A DNA stretch of 8,267 nt. It comes from Candidatus Faecivivens stercoripullorum. GTDB taxonomy: Bacteria > Bacillota > Clostridia > Oscillospirales > Ruminococcaceae. Made by a program: the position numbers and the translations under genes. Each line of letters begins with the position of its first letter. Within the stretch, counting starts at the first letter, position 1. The DNA lies in assembly GCA_018715285.1 (NCBI GenBank), contig DVLW01000112.1, forward strand, positions 1 to 8,267. Direction: 5' to 3'. Of this stretch, positions 1 to 6,489 are shown piece by piece. The notes under the pieces were generated by a model. That model ran no database searches. It was not told the origin of the DNA and was given only the letters and a program-made list of their open reading frames with translations.

Positions 1-70
1 AACTGCGCCGGTTCTTTCATTTTATACCGCCACTGCTAACACAGCTGAGGCTTTTGTGTATCCGTAAATA
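1..70. other. Edge region beyond the permease stop; no supported gene
   Basis: These 70 bases lie 3' of the permease gene and run off the window. I see no convincing rho-independent terminator: ACACA (39-43 area) and TGTGT near 55 could pair, but there is no GC-rich stem or T-run. Two edge fragments are possible. On the plus strand, one frame is open from base 2 to a TAA at 65-67 and could be the tail of a convergent gene. On the minus strand, an ATG at 20-18 preceded by a weak GGCGG-like site reads M-K-E-P-A-Q before the edge and could be the start of a downstream gene. Neither is long enough to support a call. Confidence 0.3.
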
Positions 71-1492
71 TTACGCAACCAGGAAGAACTTAACGAGGAA
101 GAGCAGCGAAATGACATAAGTCAGAATCGAAACTTCCTTGAACTTACCGGTGAATACCTTGATAACGGTGTAGGAGATCAGACCCAGACCGATTGCATGT
201 CCGATAGAACCGGAGATCGGCATTGCGATCAGCATCAGCGCAACCGGAACGACTTCCGACATATTGTCGAAATGGACGTTTTTCAGGCCGCTGACCATCA
301 GGATACCGACATAAATCAGTGCGGAAGAGGTTGCAGCAGCAGGAATGATTGCAGCAATCGGAGCGATGAAGACACATGCGAGGAACAGGATACCGCAGGT
401 CAGTGCAGTCAGACCGGTGCGGCCGCCTGCTTCAACGCCGGAAGCGGATTCGACAAAGGTTGTAACGGTAGAAGTACCAGTCAGCGAGCCGACAGTTGTA
501 CCGACTGCGTCAGAGAACAGAACCTCTTTCATCTTCGGGACGTTGCCGTCTTTATCCAGCATACCAGCGCGGCTGGCAGTACCGACAACAGTGCCGATGG
601 TGTCGAACATATCGATCATGCAGAAGGTGATAATCAGGGTAATAACGGTGAACCAGCCGATCTGCGCAAGTCCTGCAAAGTTGAGTTTAAACAGGGTAGT
701 GGAAGCCATATCGCCGAAAGCGGGAACAAAGGAGGCAGTTTCCAGAGAAGCGAAGGGGTTTACACCAAGTACAAATGCTTCACCAGCCCAGTAGATGACA
801 CATGCAGCCAGCATACCCAGGATAACCGAGCCCTTGACGTTTTTATGCGCCAGGATGACGATGACAAACAGTCCGACAAACATCGTGATAACCGTCAGAA
901 CCATCTGGGGATATGCACTGCCCATATTGTCATGTGCAAGGCCAGCTGTCAGCGAACCGAAGAAATCACGCATGACATAGAAGCAGTTGCCCTGATCGTC
1001 ATACACGCCGACATTGGAGCCAACGCCGATATTCAGCAGCATCAGGCCGATTGCAGGAGCAATACCCATCCGGACGCCCAGCGGAATAGCATCGACAATC
1101 TTGTCACGGATGTTGAGGACCGACAGGACGATGAAGACGATACCTTCAATGAAGATAATGCACAGCGCTGCCTGGAAGGATTCCAGATAGCTCAGTCCGG
1201 TCAGACTGACGGTATTTGCGACAACAACCGCAAAAAAGCTGTTCAGACCCATGCCAGGAGCAAGGCAGAAGGGCTTGTTGGCCAGGAATGCCATTGCAAA
1301 CATTGCGATTGCCGAAGCAATACAGGTTGCCAGGAAGACACCGTTCCACAGCGCGCTGCCAACATCCCAGTTGGTCAACAGATTAGGGTTGAGGGCGATG
1401 ATGTAAGCCATCGTCATGAAGGTCGTGATACCGGCGACGATTTCAGTACGTACCGATGTACCATTCTCCTTCAGCTTGAAGAGCTTTTCCAA
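71..1492 (-). CDS. NCS2/AzgA-family purine (adenine/guanine/hypoxanthine) permease
   Basis: A 473-residue polytopic membrane protein, the usual length for the AzgA-like branch of the nucleobase:cation symporter-2 family, which includes PbuG and PbuO. These proteins import purine bases by ion symport for salvage. Family hallmarks seen are an N-terminal ITTFMTMAYII segment (about 22-32), APGMGLNSFFA (78-88), MIDMFDTIGT (292-301) and a TTFVESASGVEAGGRTGL block (344-361). D297 and E348 fall where this family keeps its substrate and proton-coupling acids (TM8 and TM10). Many hydrophobic segments run to the C-terminus. The start is a TTG at 1492-1490, chosen because a perfect AAGGAGG lies 8 bases upstream and the MEKLFKL N-terminus is typical. 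It is transcribed away from the small zinc-ribbon gene, from its own promoter. The exact purine preference cannot be read from sequence; the family call is secure. Confidence 0.95.
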   Translation of the reverse strand: MEKLFKLKENGTSVRTEIVAGITTFMTMAYIIALNPNLLTNWDVGSALWNGVFLATCIASAIAMFAMAFLANKPFCLAPGMGLNSFFAVVVANTVSLTGLSYLESFQAALCIIFIEGIVFIVLSVLNIRDKIVDAIPLGVRMGIAPAIGLMLLNIGVGSNVGVYDDQGNCFYVMRDFFGSLTAGLAHDNMGSAYPQMVLTVITMFVGLFVIVILAHKNVKGSVILGMLAACVIYWAGEAFVLGVNPFASLETASFVPAFGDMASTTLFKLNFAGLAQIGWFTVITLIITFCMIDMFDTIGTVVGTASRAGMLDKDGNVPKMKEVLFSDAVGTTVGSLTGTSTVTTFVESASGVEAGGRTGLTALTCGILFLACVFIAPIAAIIPAAATSSALIYVGILMVSGLKNVHFDNMSEVVPVALMLIAMPISGSIGHAIGLGLISYTVIKVFTGKFKEVSILTYVISLLFLVKFFLVA

Positions 1493-1500
1493 GGGTAAAA

Positions 1501-1507
1501 CCTCCTT
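1501..1507 (-). promoter_or_regulatory. Strong ribosome binding site deciding a TTG start
   Basis: CCTCCTT on the plus strand reads AAGGAGG on the minus strand, fully complementary to the 16S rRNA anti-Shine-Dalgarno. It sits 8 bases before the TTG at 1492-1490. No ATG with comparable spacing exists, so this site decides the permease start. Confidence 0.9.
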
Positions 1508-1509
1508 AA

Positions 1510-1551
1510 GAAAATAAAGAATAACATTGTTTGAGAAATTATTTTATTTTC
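1510..1551 (-). other. AT-rich inverted repeat in the permease 5' leader
   Basis: GAAAATAAA (1510-1518) pairs with TTTATTTTC (1543-1551). After a 2-base bulge, ATAA (1521-1524) pairs with TTAT (1539-1542), giving about 13 pairs around a 14-base loop. It starts 2 bases upstream of the Shine-Dalgarno site in the roughly 70-base leader of the permease mRNA. It could influence translation, but it is all A/T apart from the terminal pair, so it may be an accident of base composition. Confidence 0.3.
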
Positions 1552-1569
1552 CCCAAACCCAACATTTTT

Positions 1570-1598
1570 ATTATAGTATGAATTTGACGAATTTGCAA
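1570..1598 (-). promoter_or_regulatory. Sigma-A-type promoter for the purine permease
   Basis: On the minus strand a -35 element TTGCAA (1598-1593, 4 of 6 consensus) is followed after exactly 17 bases by a perfect -10 TATAAT (1575-1570). Transcription would start near 1563, leaving a leader of about 70 bases before the TTG codon. That is too short for a purine-riboswitch aptamer plus expression platform, and I see no such aptamer. No clear PurR box is visible either. Confidence 0.75.
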
Positions 1599-1653
1599 GC
1601 ATTCCGGGAATAATAAATGAATAATGTGAAGACAAAGCGAATATTGTTATAGT

Positions 1654-1728
1654 TTTATCTGTCAGAAATTTGCATTTATATGTATTAACCAGTTCACAGA
1701 TCACCGCTTTAACGCAGCATTTATCTGT
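1654..1728. repeat. Short direct and inverted repeats around the zinc-ribbon gene promoter
   Basis: TTTATCTGT occurs at 1654-1662 and again at 1720-1728, 66 bases apart. GCATTTAT occurs at 1672-1679 and 1717-1724. The inverse of ATCTGT, ACAGAT, lies at 1696-1701, so ACAGAT (1696-1701) and ATCTGT (1723-1728) form an inverted repeat flanking the -35 element of the promoter at 1708-1736. The arrangement resembles an operator, but the region is AT-rich and the units are short, so regulation is only a possibility. Confidence 0.25.
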
Positions 1729-1736
1729 GCTATACT
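1708..1736 (+). promoter_or_regulatory. Extended -10 promoter for the zinc-ribbon gene
   Basis: A -10 element TATACT (1731-1736) is preceded by TG at 1728-1729, one base away, which is the extended -10 form. A weak -35, TTTAAC (1708-1713, 3 of 6), lies 17 bases upstream; the TG extension can compensate for it. Start of transcription would be near 1743, giving a leader of about 45 bases. It is back to back with the permease promoter. Confidence 0.6.
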
Positions 1737-1788
1737 GAAACAGGAGAATGTCGGAAGATGGAATATCCTCAGAAAAGGAAGATGTTCT

Positions 1789-2097
1789 GTGCAAAAGAAA
1801 AAGGTCTGTCCCAAATGCGGAATTCCACTGGAAGGGACGGCTTGTCCGGTATGTGGTGAAAAAACAGGCGCAAAGGAATTTATTCCACTGGAAAGCAGCG
1901 GCTTTTCCCGCGGCAACCTGCGTCTGCTGGGCATTTTAGGCGGTGTGGTAGCGGTATTGGCGATCTGTGCGTTATTGCTGCTTACGTTTGGTTCTCAGCA
2001 GCCGGAGGAAAGCAGCAGTGTCTCGTCAGCTTCGGAAGAATCCTCTCAGGTGGAGCCTTCAGAGGTCGAACTGCCCGATTCGCTGCTGGATGAGTAA
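1789..2097 (+). CDS. Small membrane-anchored zinc-ribbon protein of unknown function
   Basis: A 102-residue protein with three parts. Residues 7-23 form a zinc ribbon, C7-P-K-C10 and C19-P-V-C22, which should bind one zinc ion. Residues about 45-67 form a single hydrophobic helix (LLGILGGVVAVLAICALLLL core) preceded by basic residues R41 and R45, implying a cytoplasmic N-terminus. Residues about 69-102 form an acidic tail rich in Ser and Glu, predicted to lie outside the membrane. The GTG start at 1789 is supported by AAAGGAAG at 1774-1781 with a 7-base gap; upstream in-frame codons offer no better start. The motif I-P-L-E occurs both inside the ribbon and just after it (see findings). The gene stands alone, divergent from the permease and convergent on atpC. 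Zinc ribbons of this layout are common in uncharacterised Firmicute membrane proteins; I do not recognise a specific family or function. Confidence 0.8.
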   Translation: MQKKKVCPKCGIPLEGTACPVCGEKTGAKEFIPLESSGFSRGNLRLLGILGGVVAVLAICALLLLTFGSQQPEESSSVSSASEESSQVEPSEVELPDSLLDE

Positions 2098-2127
2098 TGA
2101 GCGGATGCGGCAAGGTAAAAGACATAG

Positions 2128-2161
2128 AAAAACGGGGGTAAGCGAACTTACTCCCGTTTTT
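2128..2161. terminator. Bidirectional rho-independent terminator between the zinc-ribbon gene and atpC
   Basis: AAAAACGGGGGTAAG (2128-2142), loop CGAA, then CTTACTCCCGTTTTT (2147-2161) form a 15-pair stem flanked by A- and T-runs. It therefore works from either side: the plus-strand gene ends 30 bases before it, and atpC ends 14 bases from the other side. Pair 2138/2152 region is G-U in the plus-strand RNA but A-C in the minus-strand RNA, so the plus-direction hairpin is slightly stronger. AAGAC (2119-2123) and GTCTT (2162-2166) can extend the stem across a 4-base ATAG bulge. Confidence 0.9.
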
Positions 2162-2174
2162 GTCTTATATAGGA

Positions 2175-2576
2175 TTATTTTTTCGCAACACTGATCCGGT
2201 TAAGTGCCCGTTTCAGCCGGATTTCTGCCTGATCCATTTCCTGTTGGGATTTGGCGGCTTCCCGGTCTTTACGGGCCCGTTCAGCAGCTTTCTGTGCTCT
2301 TTCCAGGTCGATTTCATCCTGCCATTCGCAGGCAGTCGTCAAAACCGTAACCGTATTGTTGCCGACTTTCATAAATCCGCCGGTGATTGCTGCGAAACGT
2401 GGCTGCGCATTCGCAAACTCAACCTTCATTTTGCCGATGGTCAGCGGAGTGACCAGCTTCTGATGATTGGCCTGAATGCCGATATCGCCGCTTAATGCCC
2501 GTACCAGCAGGAAGGTCGCTTCACCGTCATAGATAATGCGGTCAGGGGCGACGATCTGCAATTTAAACGTGTTCAT
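2175..2576 (-). CDS. atpC: F-type ATP synthase subunit epsilon
   Basis: A 133-residue protein, normal for the family. The N-terminal beta-sandwich (about 1-85) begins FKLQIVAPDRIIYDGEA and includes the conserved GDIGIQANHQKLVTPL stretch (30-45). The C-terminal part (about 88-133) is a charged two-helix region (ERAQKAAERARKDREAAKS). Epsilon belongs to the central stalk with gamma; its C-terminal helices can extend to inhibit ATP hydrolysis. ATG start at 2576-2574 with AAAGGAG 7 bases upstream. That site overlaps the TAA stop of atpD, so translation of epsilon is probably coupled to beta. It is the last gene of the operon, followed 14 bases later by the shared terminator. Confidence 0.97.
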   Translation of the reverse strand: MNTFKLQIVAPDRIIYDGEATFLLVRALSGDIGIQANHQKLVTPLTIGKMKVEFANAQPRFAAITGGFMKVGNNTVTVLTTACEWQDEIDLERAQKAAERARKDREAAKSQQEMDQAEIRLKRALNRISVAKK

Positions 2577-2588
2577 CCGACCGCTCCT

Positions 2589-3989
2589 TTAAGCGTGCCC
2601 GGATTTAGCCTTTTCAACCGCTTCATCGATTGTGCCGACAAAGAGGAAGGCGGACTCGGGCAGGTTGTCGTGCTTGCCTTCGATAATTTCCTTAAAGCCG
2701 CGGAGGGTCTCAGACAGCGGGACATATTTGCCCTGCATACCGGTGAACTGTTCTGCGACGGTAAACGGCTGGGAGAGGAAGCGCTGGATTTTACGCGCTC
2801 TGGCAACCGTCAGCTTATCTTCTTCCGACAGCTCGTCCATACCCAGAATTGCGATGATATCCTGCAATTCCTTGTACCGCTGCAAGGTAGCCTGAACCGC
2901 TCTGGCAACCTCGTAATGTTCCTTGCCGACAATGGCAGGGGAGAGGATGCGGGAAGTCGATTCCAGCGGGTCAACAGCCGGGTAGATACCCAGCGATGAA
3001 ATGCTTCTGGAAAGAACGGTGGTTGCGTCCAGATGTGCAAACGTCGTAGCAGGTGCCGGGTCAGTCAGGTCGTCAGCAGGGACATAGACTGCCTGAACCG
3101 ACGTGATGGAGCCTTTTTTGGTGGAGGTAATCCGTTCCTGCAAAGCACCCATCTCAGTCGCCAGCGTAGGCTGATAACCAACCGCAGAAGGCATACGTCC
3201 AAGCAGTGCGGATACCTCGGAACCAGCCTGGGTAAAGCGGAAGATGTTGTCGATAAACAGCAGTACGTCCTGATTTTCTTCGTCACGGAAGTATTCTGCC
3301 ATCGTCAGACCCGAAAGACCGACTCTCATTCTTGCTCCGGGCGGTTCATTCATCTGGCCATAAACCAGCGCAGTCTTGTTGATAACGCCCGATTCAATCA
3401 TTTCATTATACAGGTCATTGCCCTCACGGGTACGTTCACCGACGCCTGTAAAGACCGAAATGCCGCCATGCTGGGTTGCGACGTTGTTAATCAGCTCCAT
3501 AATCAGAACCGTTTTACCAACGCCTGCACCGCCGAACAGACCGATTTTACCACCTTTCTGATAAGGTGCAATCAGGTCGATGACCTTGATACCGGTCTCG
3601 AGGATTTCCGTCGAAGTGACCTGTTCCTCAAAGGACGGAGCCGGACGATGAATCGGAAGACGTTTTTTGATATCGGGAGCCGGTTTGTTGTCGACCGGTT
3701 CGCCAAGCAGGTTAAAAATGCGTCCGAGGGTTTCCGGACCGACCGGAACGGTGATCGGGGAACCGGTATCCACTGCTTCGACGCCACGGCGCAGACCGTC
3801 GGTCGAACTCATCGCGATGCAGCGGACGATATCGCCGCCGATATGCTGAGAAACCTCAGCGACCAGCGTTTTACCCTCATTTTCGATATGGATCGCATTC
3901 AGCAGATTGGGCAGATGGTCGGCCTCAAACCGGATATCGAGGACAGGTCCGATAATCTGGACGACCTTGCCAATATTTTTCTCTGGCAT
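2589..3989 (-). CDS. atpD: F-type ATP synthase subunit beta (catalytic)
   Basis: A 466-residue catalytic subunit of the F1 hexamer that makes ATP from ADP and phosphate at the alpha/beta interface. Seen in order: an N-terminal beta-barrel starting IGKVVQIIGPVLDIRF; Walker A GGAGVGKT (153-160); the catalytic Glu and neighbouring Arg in GERTREG (E185, R186); Walker B with VLLFIDNIFRF (242-252); the VPADDLTDPAPATTFAHLDA block (303-322); and DELSEED (385-391), which contacts gamma and epsilon. All key residues are intact. ATG start at 3989-3987 with AAAGGAG about 7 bases upstream. The 61-base gap from atpG contains a perfect hairpin (listed separately), and the stop overlaps the ribosome site of atpC. 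Confidence 0.99.
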   Translation of the reverse strand: MPEKNIGKVVQIIGPVLDIRFEADHLPNLLNAIHIENEGKTLVAEVSQHIGGDIVRCIAMSSTDGLRRGVEAVDTGSPITVPVGPETLGRIFNLLGEPVDNKPAPDIKKRLPIHRPAPSFEEQVTSTEILETGIKVIDLIAPYQKGGKIGLFGGAGVGKTVLIMELINNVATQHGGISVFTGVGERTREGNDLYNEMIESGVINKTALVYGQMNEPPGARMRVGLSGLTMAEYFRDEENQDVLLFIDNIFRFTQAGSEVSALLGRMPSAVGYQPTLATEMGALQERITSTKKGSITSVQAVYVPADDLTDPAPATTFAHLDATTVLSRSISSLGIYPAVDPLESTSRILSPAIVGKEHYEVARAVQATLQRYKELQDIIAILGMDELSEEDKLTVARARKIQRFLSQPFTVAEQFTGMQGKYVPLSETLRGFKEIIEGKHDNLPESAFLFVGTIDEAVEKAKSGHA

Positions 3990-4025
3990 GAATATCTCCT
4001 TTCATACCTGTATTTTTTGATATAC

Positions 4026-4042
4026 GCCGTTTTGAAAACGGC
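4026..4042. repeat. Perfect intercistronic inverted repeat between atpG and atpD
   Basis: GCCGTTTTGAAAACGGC is a 17-base inverted repeat with 8 complementary bases on each side of a central G. In RNA it would form a stem of 6-7 pairs closed by a small loop. On the operon strand it is followed by GTATATC and an A-run rather than a T-run, so it is not a standard terminator for the operon. It starts 8 bases after the gamma stop codon and lies about 36 bases before the beta start. It may act in mRNA stability or processing; that role is inferred. Confidence 0.6.
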
Positions 4043-4050
4043 AATCCTCG

Positions 4051-4905
4051 TCACTGGGCAGCATTTGCACCCGAGACGATTTCGGTCAGTTCCTGGGTAA
4101 TCGCAGCCTGTCTAGCGCGGTTGTAGCTGAGCGACAGGTTCTGGATCATCTCTTCTGCGTTGCCGGTTGCAGCTTCCATTGCGGTACGTCTTGCGCCCTG
4201 TTCAGAAGCATAGCTTTCGGTAATCGCGCCGTAGATGATACCCGTCATATACTGCGGGATAATGGAAGAAAAGACCGTCTGTGGGCTGGGATCGTAGATA
4301 ATGGCAGCGGTACTCGCACGGTTGACAGCCGAATGCATCGAAAGCGGCAGAATATCCAGAATCGACGCTTCCTGATTCAGGGCGGTCACAAACTGGGTAA
4401 ACAAAATTCTGACCCTTCCGATTTCCCGGTTCTGCCACATCCGCAGAACCTGACGGGTGATCTGTTGTACAGTAGACACTTTGAGCTGTTCTGCCAGCCC
4501 GGGATATTCCGCAACCATCTCCACATCCGGGTTATGAGCATATTTTTCAATAGCCTTGCGCCCGATGGCGATCATCTTTGCGCCCTGAAAATCCGGCTGT
4601 TCAGCCGCAAGACGGAAGATATTGGCGTTGTATCCGCCGGCAAGCCCGCGGTCTCCGGCGATTACGATATACAGCGCCGGTTTTCCTTTTGGCGCATGGC
4701 TGTAAATCGTTTCTGAACCATCCATTTCACTTGCTAGGTCAGAAACCGTTTTATACAGGACATTGAAAAACGGGCGTGCGTTTTCCGCGCGTTCCTTGGC
4801 CCTGCGGAGCTTGGAAGAGGAGACCAGTTCCATCGCCTTGGTGATCTGCATCGTACTTTCGACCGACTTGATCCGGCTTTTGATATCCTTCATCGAAGCG
4901 CCCAT
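4051..4905 (-). CDS. atpG: F-type ATP synthase subunit gamma
   Basis: The central rotor shaft that links the c-ring to the catalytic head. It has 284 residues from the ATG at 4905-4903. The N-terminal helix MGASMKDIKSRIKSVE with TMQITKAMELVSSSKL and the C-terminal helix LSLSYNRARQAAITQELTEI are the conserved coiled-coil parts. The middle holds a GDRGLAGGYN segment typical of gamma. I chose the ATG at 4905 because AAGG lies 7 bases upstream and the resulting N-terminus matches the family; a TTG immediately before it (4908-4906) would add only one residue. It is 18 bases downstream of atpA, and its ribosome site falls in that gap. Confidence 0.98.
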   Translation of the reverse strand: MGASMKDIKSRIKSVESTMQITKAMELVSSSKLRRAKERAENARPFFNVLYKTVSDLASEMDGSETIYSHAPKGKPALYIVIAGDRGLAGGYNANIFRLAAEQPDFQGAKMIAIGRKAIEKYAHNPDVEMVAEYPGLAEQLKVSTVQQITRQVLRMWQNREIGRVRILFTQFVTALNQEASILDILPLSMHSAVNRASTAAIIYDPSPQTVFSSIIPQYMTGIIYGAITESYASEQGARRTAMEAATGNAEEMIQNLSLSYNRARQAAITQELTEIVSGANAAQ

Positions 4906-4926
4906 CAACGCACCTTCTTTCCGTTT

Positions 4927-6438
4927 TTATCCATTGTTAAATTTCCCCACGAAAACAGACAGCGCGTCCTTGAGCTGGCTTTCCGTTTCAGCGCTCATCA
5001 CACCGGTATCCCGGATAGCGGTGCTGATTTCAGGATGGGTGGAACTGATGAATGCGAACAGTTCCTTTTCAAATTCTGCAATCCGGTCGATCGGAATCGA
5101 CGCAAGGTAATTATTGATAACTGCGTAGATAATGATGACCTGGTCTTCAACCGCAACCGGCGAATTTTCGCCCTGTTTGAGGACTTCGACAATCCGTGCA
5201 CCCTGATCCAAGCGTTCTCTGGTATCCTTATCCAGGTCAGAGCCAAACTGTGCAAAACTCTCCAGCTCACGATACTGGGAGTACGCCAGTTTGAGGGTAC
5301 CGGAAACTTTTTTCATAGCCTTGATCTGTGCATTGCCGCCGACACGGGAAACCGAAATACCGGGGTTGACAGCCGGCCGGATACCAGAGTTAAACAGCTC
5401 TGTTTCCAGGAAGATCTGGCCGTCGGTAATCGAAATAACGTTGGTCGGGATATATGCCGAGACGTCGCCAGCCTGTGTTTCGATAATCGGCAGTGCCGTC
5501 AGCGTACCGCCGCCCAGCTCAGGCGACAGGCAGGCCGCTCTTTCCAGCAGACGGGAATGGAGGTAGAAGACGTCGCCGGGATATGCTTCACGTCCCGGAG
5601 GCCGTTTGAGCAGCAGGGAAAGTGCACGGTAAGCGACTGCGTGCTTGGACAGGTCGTCATAGATGCACAGGACGTGCTTGCCCTTGTGCATAAAGTATTC
5701 ACCCATTGCACAGCCTGCATAAGGTGCGATATACTGAATCGGGGCGAGTTCCGACGCAGTAGCCGACACGACGATGGTATAATCCATTGCGCCGTTTGCG
5801 GTCAGCGTCTCGACGACGCCTGCGACGGTCGAACGTTTCTGGCCGATTGCGACATAGATACAGATAACGTCCTTGCCCTTCTGGTTGATGATGGTATCCA
5901 GCGCGATAGCGGTCTTACCGGTCTGACGGTCGCCGATAATCAATTCACGCTGTCCGCGTCCGATCGGAATCATCGAGTCGATAGCCTTAATACCGGTCTG
6001 GAGCGGCTGATGAACGCTCTTACGTTCAATGATGCCGGGAGCCGGAGATTCAATCGGACGGGTTTCGGTGGTAAGGATAGAGCCCTTGCCATCGATAGGC
6101 TGACCAAGCGGATTTACAACACGGCCGAGCAGTGCGTCACCGACCGGAACTGAGACGATTTTTCCGGTTCTGCGGACGGTATCGCCTTCCTTGATGCCGG
6201 AATCAGAGCCGAGCAGTACTGCACCGACAAATTCCTCTTCAAGGTTGAGCGCCATACCATACACTTCACCCGGGAACAGCAGCAGCTCACCGGCCATGCA
6301 GTCCTGCAGGCCATAGATGCGCGCGATGCCGTCGCCTACGGTGACAACTGTACCGGTATCGGTCATGGTTGCCTTTGCTTCATAGTTTTTGATCTGAGCT
6401 TTGATCAGCTGGGTTATTTCTTCGGGGCGCAATTCCAT
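4927..6438 (-). CDS. atpA: F-type ATP synthase subunit alpha
   Basis: A 503-residue non-catalytic nucleotide-binding subunit of the F1 hexamer, of normal length. It starts MELRPEEITQLIKAQI, the segment that contacts delta at the top of the peripheral stalk. Walker A is GDRQTGKT (169-176), Walker B lies in VLCIYDDLSKHA (256-267), and the RPPGREAYPGDVFYLHSRLLERA block is complete (279-301). The arginine finger that completes the beta site is R365 in SVSRVGGNAQ. ATG start at 6438-6436. The ribosome site AGGAGG (6456-6451) lies 12 bases away, longer than usual, with a small possible hairpin in the gap (see findings). 51 bases separate it from atpH. Confidence 0.99.
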   Translation of the reverse strand: MELRPEEITQLIKAQIKNYEAKATMTDTGTVVTVGDGIARIYGLQDCMAGELLLFPGEVYGMALNLEEEFVGAVLLGSDSGIKEGDTVRRTGKIVSVPVGDALLGRVVNPLGQPIDGKGSILTTETRPIESPAPGIIERKSVHQPLQTGIKAIDSMIPIGRGQRELIIGDRQTGKTAIALDTIINQKGKDVICIYVAIGQKRSTVAGVVETLTANGAMDYTIVVSATASELAPIQYIAPYAGCAMGEYFMHKGKHVLCIYDDLSKHAVAYRALSLLLKRPPGREAYPGDVFYLHSRLLERAACLSPELGGGTLTALPIIETQAGDVSAYIPTNVISITDGQIFLETELFNSGIRPAVNPGISVSRVGGNAQIKAMKKVSGTLKLAYSQYRELESFAQFGSDLDKDTRERLDQGARIVEVLKQGENSPVAVEDQVIIIYAVINNYLASIPIDRIAEFEKELFAFISSTHPEISTAIRDTGVMSAETESQLKDALSVFVGKFNNG

Positions 6439-6489
6439 TTGGGTTTGAACCCTCCTAACTGATTGGACTTAAAAAGATAGAAACTTAAG

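Noticed and set aside
197..1498. A 433-residue open frame on the plus strand opposite the permease
   Set aside because: It is the antisense shadow of a clear NCS2 permease; its composition (many Asp, Arg, Gln, Cys, His) matches no protein type and it has no ribosome site.
1493..1788. Possible purine riboswitch or PurR box in the divergent spacer
   Set aside because: Scattered CGAA words and a GGTTTGGGG-like stretch are present, but the conserved aptamer core and paired PurR boxes are not.
1471..1794. Minus-strand open frame of 107 residues upstream of the permease
   Set aside because: It runs through the permease promoter and ribosome site in AT-rich DNA and shows no protein-like pattern.
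1748..1939. ATG at 1748 with AGGAG-like bases before it, opening an alternative frame over the zinc-ribbon gene
   Set aside because: The product has no domain or membrane segment, while the frame from GTG 1789 gives a zinc ribbon, membrane helix and acidic tail ending just before a terminator.
3033..4100. A 355-residue plus-strand open frame opposite atpD
   Set aside because: Antisense to an unambiguous beta subunit; openness follows from the codon bias of the real gene.
4906..4908. TTG as the start of atpG
   Set aside because: The ATG directly after it has better spacing from AAGG and yields the family-typical N-terminus.
5035..6153. A 372-residue plus-strand open frame opposite atpA
   Set aside because: Same reason: antisense to a complete, motif-rich alpha subunit, with no recognisable domains of its own.
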